NCBI GenBank assembly: GCA_015654595.1
Contig: JAATGQ010000205.1
Coordinates: 1-49,864, forward strand
Source: Chitinophagales bacterium
GTDB taxonomy: Bacteria > Bacteroidota > Bacteroidia > Chitinophagales > Chitinophagaceae
Direction: 5' to 3'
DNA: 49,864 bases
Part shown: positions 6,871 through 15,461 of the stretch, one piece after another
Layout of the letters: every line of letters starts with the position of its first letter
Position numbering within the stretch: the stretch's first letter is position 1
Made by a program: the position numbers and the translations under genes
Notes under the pieces: generated by a model
Database searches by the model: none
Told to the model about the DNA's origin: nothing
Seen by the model: only the letters and a program-made list of their open reading frames with translations

Positions 6871-8886
6871 CTATCGATATCCAAACAACTTCGAATCATT
6901 ACTTTCAACTAGCGGAAAATGCAATGTACAGGCATCTAAGACCTCTGTGTGCATTTTAATTTGATAGTTAGGCATCCCTACTCTCCAATCCAACGGCACA
7001 TCGATAAAACCTATCATCTCATCTGTAGATAAACTGGCTGTCTTTCCGTACTCCTTAATTTCCACTACTCTTTTTTCCGAAGTAGTGAATTTAACTTGTG
7101 CACCATTGATTAATTGCATCAAAGCATCAATACTAAATACTGACACACCTTCATATTTCCACCCATTAAAAATATGCTCATTAGTCATTACCACAGATTG
7201 AATCACGTAGATCTCAGCTAATTCATCCTGAGAAAGATGCTGAGATAAGATACTCTTGTTTACTCTAATATTCGTCTCTGCCTTTTTAACCTGTGCGACT
7301 CCTTCGATTAGCCTTTGTTTTATCTTCCACTGGTCATAAGTGTGCACCCCCTCACTATATGATATCTTCAATTGTATCAGAAGCAACCAATCTTTACGTT
7401 TTGCAACAATATCTATATCCGTCAACAACTCATTATTTTTTCTTATTTTCACCCCCTCTATTACTTTATCCCATCCATTATCGCGCATTGTTTTAGCAAC
7501 ATATCCTTCCCAGGTTTTTCCAATCTCAGCAGCAATCTTTCCTCCTTTCATCAAGGTAGATCTTATAAATTTGGGCCAGCTGTTTAAGGCGATAAACCTG
7601 AGCGCATATATTTTATTCTCATGGTCACGTAAGAAGGGGAGTTTGAAAACTTCCATATGGCCCCGGCTTGGAATCTTCGTTATATAGTCTGATATTTGAC
7701 TAGTAAGAAAATAATCCTCAAATCGAGTGTTATTCACTAAATTATTAATGATTTCCTCAGGAATTTCCGGACACGTGAGCCAATAGGATCTATTAGAATA
7801 TTTTTCTAACTCCTCTGCCGCAAATACAAAAACAGTAATTGCTAGGGCTGAAAAATAGTGCGACACTACTAATTTATTTTTCATGTGAAATCCAAACAAC
7901 AGTTCATCTTCCGCATCTAATTGATCCAAATATTTTGATAAAGCCTCTTTAGCTTGATGCCATTTCAAATGTCCTGCTATAAAAATGCCCATCTGATCTT
8001 GATAGTATTCCCAGGCAACTTCTAGTATTTCTAGAGCAAATGGCTCCAACAATTCGGCCAACCATCTTTTCGATTTACGACCTAACATGGCACCCGACAA
8101 TACTCTACGTAAGCCTAAATCTCTTGCTTTCTGAAAATTAAAATCTGTAATACCAAACCGGAAATTGACAACTTCGCCTACATTCTCAACCCGATCAACA
8201 AACCATTCATTGTAGGAAACCTTTTCTAAAGCATATAGATAGGTATTCATGAACGCAGCCACTTGTATGGCCTTTCCCATTTGCTCACGTTCTTGATCAC
8301 TGTAGCTATTAAATATAATTGGACTGATTTCCTCTAATTGATGTTCGGAATAAAAATTCACTAAACGAGCAACAGCAAACATTACATCTACAATCACACC
8401 TCTTAGTTGATTATGTGCCCATTCATGAAACTCTGACTTAGATTCCGGTGTGCTTGTATCTATGGTACCCGTTTCAAGATTTTTGTAGAATATACTGAAT
8501 AGCTGATCAAGATATTCGTTTATTGAGCCGAACAATTGAAATACAAACTCTTTCAAAGACTTATTTAGGTAAATTTTTAAGATCGTCTTTAACTGAATTT
8601 CATACCGCCGAATTGCTAAAATGTATATTTTCAAGAATTCAATATAATTAGCCTCCCGATTTATTAAATCGGGATCGCTCAGCAACCGTTTTGCGCAAGA
8701 TAAATAGGCTTGATATACCTGTTCGGGATATTCTGGAATCAACAGAAGTTTATGGGCTTTTACTACGTCCAGATCCTTTGCCACCTCCACTTCACTGAAG
8801 AAGCTTATAGTAGAAGATAACTCACCATTACGTAAATCCCCTTTTAAACGCGAAAGTAAGGTAGTCGATAAACGTGTGATACCCAT
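6871..8886 (-). CDS. 671-aa protein with C-terminal restriction-endonuclease-like domain
   Basis: Residues 1-440 are helix-rich and unrecognised, with no membrane segment. From ~450 a nuclease-like core appears: GKTWEGYVAKTM (E460), TDIDIVAKRKD (D490, D492) and LLLIQLKISYSEG (Q505-L-K507). This matches the E...D...(E/Q)xK arrangement of PD-(D/E)XK enzymes of the Mrr/NERD kind, with Gln in place of the usual Glu; Q-x-K variants are known in the fold. The C-terminal ~80 residues are a separate mixed domain. Two PD-(D/E)XK-like proteins in one strand-consistent cluster point to nucleic-acid targeting, possibly phage defence (inference). ATG 8886 is chosen; the overlapping ATG at 8890 is out of frame. 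Confidence 0.7.
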   Translation of the reverse strand: MGITRLSTTLLSRLKGDLRNGELSSTISFFSEVEVAKDLDVVKAHKLLLIPEYPEQVYQAYLSCAKRLLSDPDLINREANYIEFLKIYILAIRRYEIQLKTILKIYLNKSLKEFVFQLFGSINEYLDQLFSIFYKNLETGTIDTSTPESKSEFHEWAHNQLRGVIVDVMFAVARLVNFYSEHQLEEISPIIFNSYSDQEREQMGKAIQVAAFMNTYLYALEKVSYNEWFVDRVENVGEVVNFRFGITDFNFQKARDLGLRRVLSGAMLGRKSKRWLAELLEPFALEILEVAWEYYQDQMGIFIAGHLKWHQAKEALSKYLDQLDAEDELLFGFHMKNKLVVSHYFSALAITVFVFAAEELEKYSNRSYWLTCPEIPEEIINNLVNNTRFEDYFLTSQISDYITKIPSRGHMEVFKLPFLRDHENKIYALRFIALNSWPKFIRSTLMKGGKIAAEIGKTWEGYVAKTMRDNGWDKVIEGVKIRKNNELLTDIDIVAKRKDWLLLIQLKISYSEGVHTYDQWKIKQRLIEGVAQVKKAETNIRVNKSILSQHLSQDELAEIYVIQSVVMTNEHIFNGWKYEGVSVFSIDALMQLINGAQVKFTTSEKRVVEIKEYGKTASLSTDEMIGFIDVPLDWRVGMPNYQIKMHTEVLDACTLHFPLVESNDSKLFGYR

Positions 8887-8910
8887 ACATAAGATTTAGG
8901 TGAAAATACA

Positions 8911-9072
8911 AAATGTTTTTTCTACCCCACTCGGCCATTTCATCAATACCGGGGAAAGACTTTCACCCTGTTTGCTAAGCGAATATTCCACTTTCGGCAG
9001 AATTTCATTGTATTGCTTTCATACGATCAAACCATCATTTTCCAGTTCCTTCAATTGCTAAGTTAGTACCAC
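8911..9072 (-). pseudogene. HxlR-family regulator remnant
   Basis: The minus-strand frame reads VVLT*QLKELENDGLIV*KQYNE and then ILPKVEYSLSKQGESLSP and VLMKW. This is the winged-helix end of HxlR (MarR-like) regulators, with two in-frame stops where the family has coding residues. The front half is missing and the breakpoint lies at ~9065-9075, where an AraC fragment on the other strand begins. Confidence 0.7.
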
Positions 9073-9733
9073 CGAAGCCGACGGTGACCTTTACCATACC
9101 GGTTGGTGGCTGATCATCCATCCGTATTTTTTATGGAACTATCCCTTGGCGAGAAAGATCAAGGAATACGGCTTTTTTTCATATGCTGTCAACGAAGCCC
9201 TGCACTTGTCTGACAAAGAAGAAGAAATGATTACCAGAATTCTTCAAAATATTGAAACCGAATACCTCCAGCCGATCGACGTATTCAGCCAGCAAGTTAT
9301 TTTGTCGCAGATAGAGACGTTGTTGATCTACGCCGATCGTTTCTATCATCGGCAGTTCATCACCCGGAAACATATGAGTCACGATTTGCTCCAATGGCTT
9401 GAACAACTGCTATTCGACTATATAAATAGTGACCGGCTTACGAAGCTGGGTCCGCCAACCGTTCAATTTGTATCTGGGATGCCCCAAATTTCGCCTAACT
9501 ACTTGAGCGACCTGCTTCGGTCTCACACCGGCCAAAGTATCCAGCAACACATCCAGGAAAAAATCGGCGAAAAAGCAAAAGAGCAGCTTAGTACTACCAA
9601 TCTAACCGTCAACGAAATTGCATACAACCCGGGGTTCTCCTATCCCCAGTCTTTTAGTAAGTTGTTTAAAAGTAAAACTCAACTCTCCCCGCAGGCCTTC
9701 CGGGCAGAATTTCGGAAAGGTCCCACAATCTGA
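9065..9733 (+). pseudogene. AraC-family regulator, N-terminally truncated
   Basis: The open frame can be read from VSTTEADGDLYHTGWW at ~9065 through LWNYPLARKIKEYGFF to the stop at 9733; an ATG-less start (TTG 9146) gives 195 aa. The region resembles the end of the sensor domain of Bacteroidota AraC regulators, followed by a normal C-terminal double helix-turn-helix (ISPNYLSDLLRSHTG, then IAYNPGFSYPQSFSKLFK and SPQAFR). The N-terminal ~100 residues are missing and abut the HxlR scrap, so it is probably non-functional, although a DNA-binding domain alone could still be made. Confidence 0.65.
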
Positions 9734-9734
9734 T

Positions 9735-9885
9735 TTTGCCCGCGATAGGCAATGGGGGTAATACAGGTCCTGGCCTTGAACAAACGGATGAAATACGAAG
9801 GATGTTCGAATCCCGGATGATACGCAATGTCCCTTACCGGCCGGGATGTTGCCAGCAAAAGTTTTTCGTCAACGGGAAAATTCAA
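9735..9885 (-). pseudogene. AraC-family HTH fragment
   Basis: The minus strand reads KLLLATSRPVRDIAYHPGFE and HPSYFIRLFKARTCITPIAYR, the second HTH of an AraC regulator (IAxxxGFxxxSYFxRxFK). Nothing upstream completes the protein, and downstream it runs antisense into the end of the neighbouring AraC remnant. It is the third broken regulator within 1 kb. Confidence 0.65.
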
Positions 9886-9928
9886 TTTTGATGAAAGGCG
9901 CCATTCCTGTTCCCCTTATCTTTAATAG

Positions 9929-10801
9929 ATGAAGCAGCCAAAAGAAAAAGCTTATACTATCCCCATGCACAAGCTGATAGACCGGACGCAAGCCGGGATA
10001 GAAGTTCGCTACATCAATCGGCGAAAGGCAGGATCGGGTGATCGGCTGATTACGCCGCATAGGGACGATCATTTCCTGTTTGTCTTCCAGGAAAGCGGCA
10101 AAAGCAAACTTTTTATCGATTTCGAAGCCATTACGCTGCACGGCTGCGCATTGATCTGCATCCTTCCGGGTCAGGTTCACTATAATATCTCCATGGAAAA
10201 AGTTTGGGGGTGGCTTGTTTCCTTATCGCCGCACCTGGTAAGCCCCGGCTCTCAAACTATATTCGAAGAACAGATCCAGGCGAATTTGCCAATCCTCCTG
10301 TCTTCCCGGGTGGCTGCAGGAATAAAGGCCTGTTTGCGCTTGCTTTACGAACAACTGTCCTATTCTCCTTCCGGTGTAAACAACAGCGTTGTGCCGCCCC
10401 TGGCCGGAGCCTTTGCAGAGATGACAGCAGTTCAATATGCGGACATACAGAGCCGGAATTATATTCAACGGCCACAGGCTGCCAGGATTACGAGTCGCTT
10501 CAAAGCGTTGCTGATCCAACAGTTCAGGACGCTCAAAGCGCCGGCTCAATATGCCAAAGCGCTGAATTATTCCTTATCGCATCTGAATGAATCGGTAAAA
10601 AGCACAACCGGTCAACCGGTGAGTCACTGGATACAGCATCAGGTCCTGCTCGAGGCGCGGCGACTGCTTTATTACAGCGAGCTCAATGTGTCGGAGATAG
10701 CAGAGACGCTAGGCTATGAAGACCAGGCTTATTTTACGAGATTGTTCACCAAAAAAGCAGGCGTTCCGCCGCTGGCGTTTCGAAAGAAATTCCGCGGATA
10801 G
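9929..10801 (+). CDS. AraC-family transcriptional regulator
   Basis: 290 aa. The N-terminal half (residues ~20-170) is a cupin-like sensor: LITPHRDDHFLFVFQESGKS followed by LICILPGQVHYNI is the usual HxxHxxFLF/PGQxH pattern of Bacteroidota AraC proteins. The C-terminal ~100 residues are a complete AraC double HTH (AKALNYSLSHLNESVKSTTG, then VSEIAETLGYEDQAYFTRLF and PPLAFRKKFRG). It is intact, unlike its neighbours. It probably controls the NTF2-like gene 75 bp downstream or the SDR/MFS genes now decayed nearby (inference). Start ATG 9929. Confidence 0.88.
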   Translation: MKQPKEKAYTIPMHKLIDRTQAGIEVRYINRRKAGSGDRLITPHRDDHFLFVFQESGKSKLFIDFEAITLHGCALICILPGQVHYNISMEKVWGWLVSLSPHLVSPGSQTIFEEQIQANLPILLSSRVAAGIKACLRLLYEQLSYSPSGVNNSVVPPLAGAFAEMTAVQYADIQSRNYIQRPQAARITSRFKALLIQQFRTLKAPAQYAKALNYSLSHLNESVKSTTGQPVSHWIQHQVLLEARRLLYYSELNVSEIAETLGYEDQAYFTRLFTKKAGVPPLAFRKKFRG

Positions 10802-10875
10802 TCCAAAAACATCCATCGATCTGTCATAGGCCTGGTGCCGTTTGTGTCGTTGCTTTGTATAACAAACAATGCAAA

Positions 10876-11268
10876 ATGAAAAATTACAAACAATTAGTGC
10901 GGGACGCCTTTTCCTCTATTTTTGAAAACCCGGTATATGATCCACAGGCGATCGATCACTATTTCAGCACTACTTATGTACAGCATGTGGATGGAAAGAC
11001 CCTTGACTTCCATGCCTTCCGACAGCATATCAAAACCCTGAAAGATCACATGAGCTCCATTGTCGTCGATTTTCAGACACTGGCGCAAGAAAACGACGTT
11101 GTCTTTTCGAATCATATCGTCGATGGAACAACGAAGGAAGGACGCAAGGGCCAGGTTCGGGTGATCGCCGAATTCCGGTTCTCCGATGATAAGATTGTCT
11201 TTTGCAGTGAGCTTACTCATATGATAGAGGGCGATGAAAAGGACAGGGATCTCGGATCCAGGCTCTAG
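10876..11268 (+). CDS. NTF2/SnoaL-like small protein
   Basis: 130 aa from ATG 10876 (an upstream TTG at 10855 is less likely). The sequence has the cone-shaped NTF2-like pattern: an N-terminal helix (YKQLVRDAFSSIFENP), DHYFSTTYVQHVDGKTLDF, then alternating beta strands ending RVIAEFRFSDDKIVFCSELT. Such proteins are small ligand-binding or isomerase-type domains; no catalytic dyad can be named with certainty. It is same-strand and 75 bp after the AraC gene, and a hairpin terminator follows, so the two may form a regulator-target pair. Confidence 0.75.
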   Translation: MKNYKQLVRDAFSSIFENPVYDPQAIDHYFSTTYVQHVDGKTLDFHAFRQHIKTLKDHMSSIVVDFQTLAQENDVVFSNHIVDGTTKEGRKGQVRVIAEFRFSDDKIVFCSELTHMIEGDEKDRDLGSRL

Positions 11269-11276
11269 CAGTCCGC

Positions 11277-11320
11277 AAAAAAGGGACAGCCCAAATGGAT
11301 CTGCCCCTTTTTATTTTATT
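11277..11320 (+). terminator. Intrinsic terminator after the NTF2-like gene
   Basis: AAAAAAGGGACAG at 11277 pairs with CTGCCCCTTTTT at 11301-11312 (one bulge), followed by TTATTTTATT. It lies nine bases past the stop and can serve both strands between convergent units. Confidence 0.7.
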
Positions 11321-11327
11321 CAAAACA

Positions 11328-11829
11328 CTAAAGTATACTCCGTACCAAACCTCCCTCGGCGCGTATCGAAGCGCCATTGGTCGCTCAAGCAAGAGGACTG
11401 ACAAAATAAGTAATCGTATTAGCTACTTCCTCAACGCTTGCAAAGCGGCTGATGAGCGAAGTCGGAAGCATATTCTGAAAAAAATTCCTTTTCTACCTGC
11501 TCAGTATCCGTATTCCCGTGTCGAGCAAGATCTTCGATAAAACCACCCACGCCCTTGCTTTTTGTCGGACCAGGAAGTATAGTATTGACAGTCACCTCCG
11601 TCCCTTTCGTCAACTCCGCCAGCCCTCTGGCTACAGCAATTTGAGCGATCTTAGTCATGCCATAATGAATCTTCTCCGTAGGGATGAACACCGCAGATTC
11701 ACTGGATACAAAAATGATCCGACCCCAATTTTTGGCTCTCCCAAATCGATCAGGCGTCGAGCCAAACAGGATTCTTACCAATAGATTCCCCGCGGCAAAA
11801 CCCGTTAGGGCAAAAGAAAAACCATTCAA
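11328..11829 (-). pseudogene. MFS/SDR chimeric pseudogene
   Basis: From 11829 leftwards the frame reads FALTGFAAGNLLVRILFG and STPDRFGRAK, which is an MFS transporter N-terminal signature. It then passes in frame into NWGRIIFVSSESAVF, HYGMTKIAQIAVARGLAELT and VNTILPGPT, the C-terminal half of a short-chain dehydrogenase (Ser, YxxxK). A seven-A run at 11478-11484 shifts the frame; the SDR continues in the next frame as LISRFASVEEVANTITYFVSPLA, hits TGA (11385-11387) and ends ATNGASIRAEGGLV. A deletion therefore fused two genes, and later mutations disabled the product. Confidence 0.75.
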
Positions 11830-13022
11830 TGCTCATTCCTGAAAAATGCCCTTGCCGCCAATGATACCACGATCGCCATCACGCCAAATATCCGCAGCGT
11901 CCCGATAAATCCTATCGAGACCAACAGACTGAACAACAAGCTGCCCAAACCATACCCCGCAAAAAGAAAAAAGGCGAAAAGACCAGTCGTCGAACCACCT
12001 GCATTATTCTTATTAAACGAAGTCACAATCGTAGCCAAAGAAGGATGCGTCAGATCGAAACTCAACGACAATACGGTGACAAGCACACACGCAACAAACA
12101 GGGATGGCACAAGACTTAAAAACAGAACCGCCGCCCCGCCAAGCAGAATCCCCAATGGAATAACCTTCTTTCGCCCAATCCGATCCGCCATACGCCCCAA
12201 TCTTGACCCCAGCGCAAGCCCCGGTATACCATACCCGATAAGCGCCAACCCGATCCCACGCTCATTCAAGCGGTAAAAGGTATTAAAATAGACGCCAAGC
12301 CACGCAAAAACGCCGCTGTGAAACAACCCGTTTTCAAAAACAAAAAAATAAGTCCCCTTCGCTCTTGGCGTCGACAATATCTCCCGGAAAACGGTAAAAA
12401 TAGGCTTCCCCGACTGCGCCGCCGCCACATCCCCGAAAAGACGCCGCCGCAAAGCCACATTCAACAACAATACAACACCCCCGGCAAAAGCAACCACTAT
12501 AAACAAAGCCCTCCACCCCATCATCTCCGCCAACAACGCCCCGGTACTCGAACCAAAAGCCGTCCCGCCAGCCATACACCCAAAAAAGATCCCCAGCGCA
12601 TACCCCCGCTCCTTATAAGGAAAACGATCACTGATCCAACTGATCGTCGTCGGAGCAATCCCCGCCGAACTGATCCCCGCCAGCAGCCTTAGCAGGATCA
12701 TCTGTTGAGTAGTAGACACAAACGCCGTACAGGCGGTAAAGATGATAAAAAGGATCAAAGAAGATACAATCACCCGGTATCGGCCATACCGGTCACTCAA
12801 CGGCGCATATACCAGCGTAAACAAACCATACCCCAATAAATAAACGGGCTCGATAAAACTGATCTCCCGGACAGAACAACCAAAAAACCTCGATAACTCC
12901 GGCAATAACGGGGCAACCATAAGCCCCTGAAAAAAAACGATAAAGGTCGCAAGCGAAACAACTACAACCTCCCCCTTCGTCGCCCTTACCCCACCTCCGC
13001 TATTGACAAGCGCTGCTTTCAT
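11826..13022 (-). CDS. MFS transporter
   Basis: About 398 aa from ATG 13022 (a GTG at 13049 is less likely). Twelve hydrophobic segments are visible, with the MFS loop 2-3 motif YAPLSDRYGRYRV, a second-half counterpart LGRMADRIGRKKVIPLG, and a charged central loop (RRRLFGDVAAAQ). This is the drug:H+ antiporter / sugar-export type of permease in the inner membrane. The substrate is unknown. The stop overlaps the start of the MFS/SDR pseudogene. Confidence 0.88.
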   Translation of the reverse strand: MKAALVNSGGGVRATKGEVVVVSLATFIVFFQGLMVAPLLPELSRFFGCSVREISFIEPVYLLGYGLFTLVYAPLSDRYGRYRVIVSSLILFIIFTACTAFVSTTQQMILLRLLAGISSAGIAPTTISWISDRFPYKERGYALGIFFGCMAGGTAFGSSTGALLAEMMGWRALFIVVAFAGGVVLLLNVALRRRLFGDVAAAQSGKPIFTVFREILSTPRAKGTYFFVFENGLFHSGVFAWLGVYFNTFYRLNERGIGLALIGYGIPGLALGSRLGRMADRIGRKKVIPLGILLGGAAVLFLSLVPSLFVACVLVTVLSLSFDLTHPSLATIVTSFNKNNAGGSTTGLFAFFLFAGYGLGSLLFSLLVSIGFIGTLRIFGVMAIVVSLAARAFFRNEH

Positions 13023-13068
13023 AAAGAATAATTTTGAGATGCTGCACACTGCGATCTGGCCAAAGAAA

Positions 13069-13246
13069 CGATCGCCCTTTTATCATAACCATATAATGCT
13101 GAAGCTCCTGCTGCGCCCCCTGAACAGCAAATCTATCCGGCAGGCCTAGCCGCTTCCACCGGCAGAGGCACCCCTGCTCTACCATAAATTCCATTACGCC
13201 GCTGCCTACCCCTCCAGTGACACAACCATCTCCAATCGTGATCCAG
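13069..13246 (-). pseudogene. dxs (deoxyxylulose-5-phosphate synthase) C-terminal remnant
   Basis: The minus-strand frame reads ITIGDGCVTGGVGSGVMEFM and RLGLPDRFAVQGAQQELQHY. These are the hallmarks of the transketolase C-terminal domain of DXS (EDGxxxGGxGSAVxEF; RLGxPDRFxEHG). Nothing upstream continues the protein, and the usual His of EHG is changed. It occupies the otherwise gene-free gap 13023-13415. The real dxs is presumably elsewhere in the genome. Confidence 0.7.
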
Positions 13247-13367
13247 GAGAAACAAAGCCTCGCTTTTCCAACCCTTTCGGGTAACGTATATCAGCGTAGA
13301 AACAGGAAGCTCCCGAAGCTCGCCGGGCGAATTAATATCGTAATTCATTCCCCGAAGGTAAATTGTC

Positions 13368-13413
13368 TAAATTTGCAGTACAGGTACAGAATATTAAAAA
13401 GTTGCCAGTACAG
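13368..13413 (+). promoter_or_regulatory. Promoter and repeated CAGTACAG operators of the MocR gene
   Basis: TAAATTTG (13368-13375) fits the Bacteroidota -7 box. CAGTACAG occurs at 13376-13383 and again at 13406-13413, exactly 30 bp apart, with a further GTACAG at 13384. MocR/PdxR regulators typically bind directly repeated sites, so this is likely an autoregulatory operator sitting on the transcription start, 2 bp before the ATG. Confidence 0.6.
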
Positions 13414-13415
13414 AC

Positions 13416-14816
13416 ATGAAGACGTATAAATTCGAGCTGTTCACCGCCGCTATAGAAAAAAATATACGAGAAGGGGTTTTCAAACCCGGCCACAAACTCC
13501 CCTCCGTCCGTGAACTGAAAGCTCAATACCAGACAAGCATCAGCACGATCCAAAGCGGATACGACTATCTCGTCATCCGTGGGCTCGTAGAAAGCATACC
13601 AAAATCAGGCTACTATGTCAGTAACAGACCAGAAGTAACACAGACAAAACCCAAACATCGCCCCGTAGTACGGGACGCCATTTTCAAACATCACCTGGAA
13701 TGGATCACCTCCCTGCAAACAGGGAACAAATACGCAGAATTCAACGTTGCCGCTCCAGGCAATCTCCTGGTACCCCAAAAACTGCTGCTTCGTACCATGC
13801 AGCAAGTGATCCGGGAACAAGGCGCCGGTTTGCTGCAATACTACCCTTCCAATGGCTTACCAGAACTAAAAACAAACATCGTAAAAAGAGCAGCCGCCCA
13901 TCAAACCAGTATAAACCCCGATGAGCTGCTGATCACCGACGGCGCGCTCCAGGCTCTATACATAGCCCTTTCGGCAATTTGCAATACAGGCGACGTTATA
14001 GCAGTCGAAAGCCCCTGCGTATTCTCCATACTGGAAGTCATAAGAGTACTCCACCTCAGGGTTATCGAGATCCCCGTCGACCCGCTTACGGGATTCGATA
14101 TAGAGATCTTTAAAAAAGCGTGCCGCAACAACCCCGTAAAAGCCGCCATCGTAACCCCCAACTTCCATAACCCGACAGGTCGCTTACTAACCGACGAACA
14201 AAAGATCGCCCTGCTGTCCATCGCACAACAACACAATGTCGCACTGATCGAAAACGATATCTACGGCGACCTGAACTTCTCCGGCCCGAGGCCTTCCACC
14301 ATAAAAAGATTCGATGACAGCGGCCTCGTACTCTCCTACTCTTCCTACGCAAAAACACTGGCCCCCGGAATAAGACTCGGCTGGCTGGCCGCCGGAAAAT
14401 TTATGCAAAGAGCGGAACAGATAAAATTTGCTCTTGGCAGCACCGTCTCCCCCCTATACCAGGAAACCATCAACCGCCTGCTAAAAGCCTCCAGCTACGA
14501 CCGGCATCTCCGGGCTTTCAGAATGCAACTGGCAAAAAATGCATTCCTCGCCATCAACCTGCTGTCAGAATACTTCCCCCAAAAAACCACCATCCTTGCT
14601 CCCTCAGGCGGATACAATATCTGGGTACAAATGCCCTACCAAACGGACATGGACCATTTCTACAAACAATGCGAAAAAATAGGAGTAAGATTCACCCCCG
14701 GTTATACCTTCTCCTTCTCAGGCATGTTCGACAAATATTTCCGACTCGTGTTTGCAGATAAATTTTCGCCAAAAAGGATCGAAGCAATAAAGCTCGCCGG
14801 CCAGCGTGCCCGCTGA
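13416..14816 (+). CDS. MocR-family regulator (GntR HTH + class I aminotransferase)
   Basis: 466 aa. Residues 1-75 are a GntR winged helix (GHKLPSVRELKAQYQTSIST, then VIRGLVESIPKSGYYV). Residues ~100-460 are a fold-type I aminotransferase domain with ITDGALQALYIAL, VTPNFHNPTGR (Asn/Pro of the PLP pocket), ENDIYGDL (Asp for the pyridine N) and SYAKTLAPGIRLGW, in which K313 would form the Schiff base. Such proteins sense PLP or an amino acid and activate or repress genes of vitamin B6, GABA or related metabolism. The operator repeats sit immediately upstream. The GNAT gene 88 bp downstream may be its target. Confidence 0.9.
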   Translation: MKTYKFELFTAAIEKNIREGVFKPGHKLPSVRELKAQYQTSISTIQSGYDYLVIRGLVESIPKSGYYVSNRPEVTQTKPKHRPVVRDAIFKHHLEWITSLQTGNKYAEFNVAAPGNLLVPQKLLLRTMQQVIREQGAGLLQYYPSNGLPELKTNIVKRAAAHQTSINPDELLITDGALQALYIALSAICNTGDVIAVESPCVFSILEVIRVLHLRVIEIPVDPLTGFDIEIFKKACRNNPVKAAIVTPNFHNPTGRLLTDEQKIALLSIAQQHNVALIENDIYGDLNFSGPRPSTIKRFDDSGLVLSYSSYAKTLAPGIRLGWLAAGKFMQRAEQIKFALGSTVSPLYQETINRLLKASSYDRHLRAFRMQLAKNAFLAINLLSEYFPQKTTILAPSGGYNIWVQMPYQTDMDHFYKQCEKIGVRFTPGYTFSFSGMFDKYFRLVFADKFSPKRIEAIKLAGQRAR

Positions 14817-14904
14817 GATCTGTACTGCCCCGAATGAAATGAACTGTACACCCGGCCTATTCCGGAAGCAACATAATTTTGCCGGTATACACAAACGCCA
14901 GGCA

Positions 14905-15405
14905 ATGAACATTATCACAAAATTCACCGTCAACACGGAAAAAGGAATGGCCATTCTTCTGAAATTGACAAAAGAACTGGCCGCGGAAAAATACTCTTCC
15001 CTTCTCGACAAAAAGATATTCAACAATTACATCGATAAAAACTTCAACGAAAAAACCCTCATCGACGAGGTCAACAGTTTGAATAACCAATGGCTCGTCG
15101 TCTATACCGACGATATCCCCGCAGGATACGCACGGATCACCTCCAAAGGGAAAAGACCCCAGCCTCTCGTCGGCAAAAAAGCCATCCGCATCGCCGACTT
15201 CGGCGTCCTGAACCCCGATCCTGCAGTAAAGGAATCCTTGTTCCAAAAATGCCTCACCGTCTGTAGATCCTACGAAAACGTCTGGATCAACGAATACGTT
15301 AACAATCCCCTCATCAGCTTTTTCGAAAGCAAAGGATTCGTCAGACACCAGGGGACGCAGCAACTCGACGAATTGCCGCTGCCATCCGCATACTTCATAT
15401 CATAA
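14905..15405 (+). CDS. GNAT-type N-acetyltransferase
   Basis: 166 aa from ATG 14905 (the reading frame is open further upstream). It has a GNAT fold: an N-terminal helical part (FNEKTLIDEVNSLNNQWLVV), the central strands GYARITSKGK and IADFGVLNPD, and the C-terminal NVWINEYVNNPLISFFESKGF, where N-P-x-x-x-F-x-x-x-GF is the typical GNAT motif B. The acceptor is unknown. It is preceded by MocR on the same strand and followed by a strong terminator. Confidence 0.75.
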   Translation: MNIITKFTVNTEKGMAILLKLTKELAAEKYSSLLDKKIFNNYIDKNFNEKTLIDEVNSLNNQWLVVYTDDIPAGYARITSKGKRPQPLVGKKAIRIADFGVLNPDPAVKESLFQKCLTVCRSYENVWINEYVNNPLISFFESKGFVRHQGTQQLDELPLPSAYFIS

Positions 15406-15410
15406 AAAAA

Positions 15411-15438
15411 CGCGGCCTTTTCTCTTGAAAAGGCCGCG
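15411..15438. terminator. Bidirectional terminator hairpin
   Basis: CGCGGCCTTTT (15411-15421), loop CTCTTG, AAAAGGCCGCG (15428-15438): a perfect 11-bp stem between convergent genes (GNAT and the phosphodiesterase), A-rich before it and usable from both sides. Confidence 0.85.
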
Positions 15439-15461
15439 CATCAAATCGCCCCTTAAAAACT

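Noticed and set aside
9804..9816. tRNA T-loop-like GTTCGAATCC
   Set aside because: It codes for part of an AraC HTH remnant on the other strand, and no cloverleaf surrounds it.
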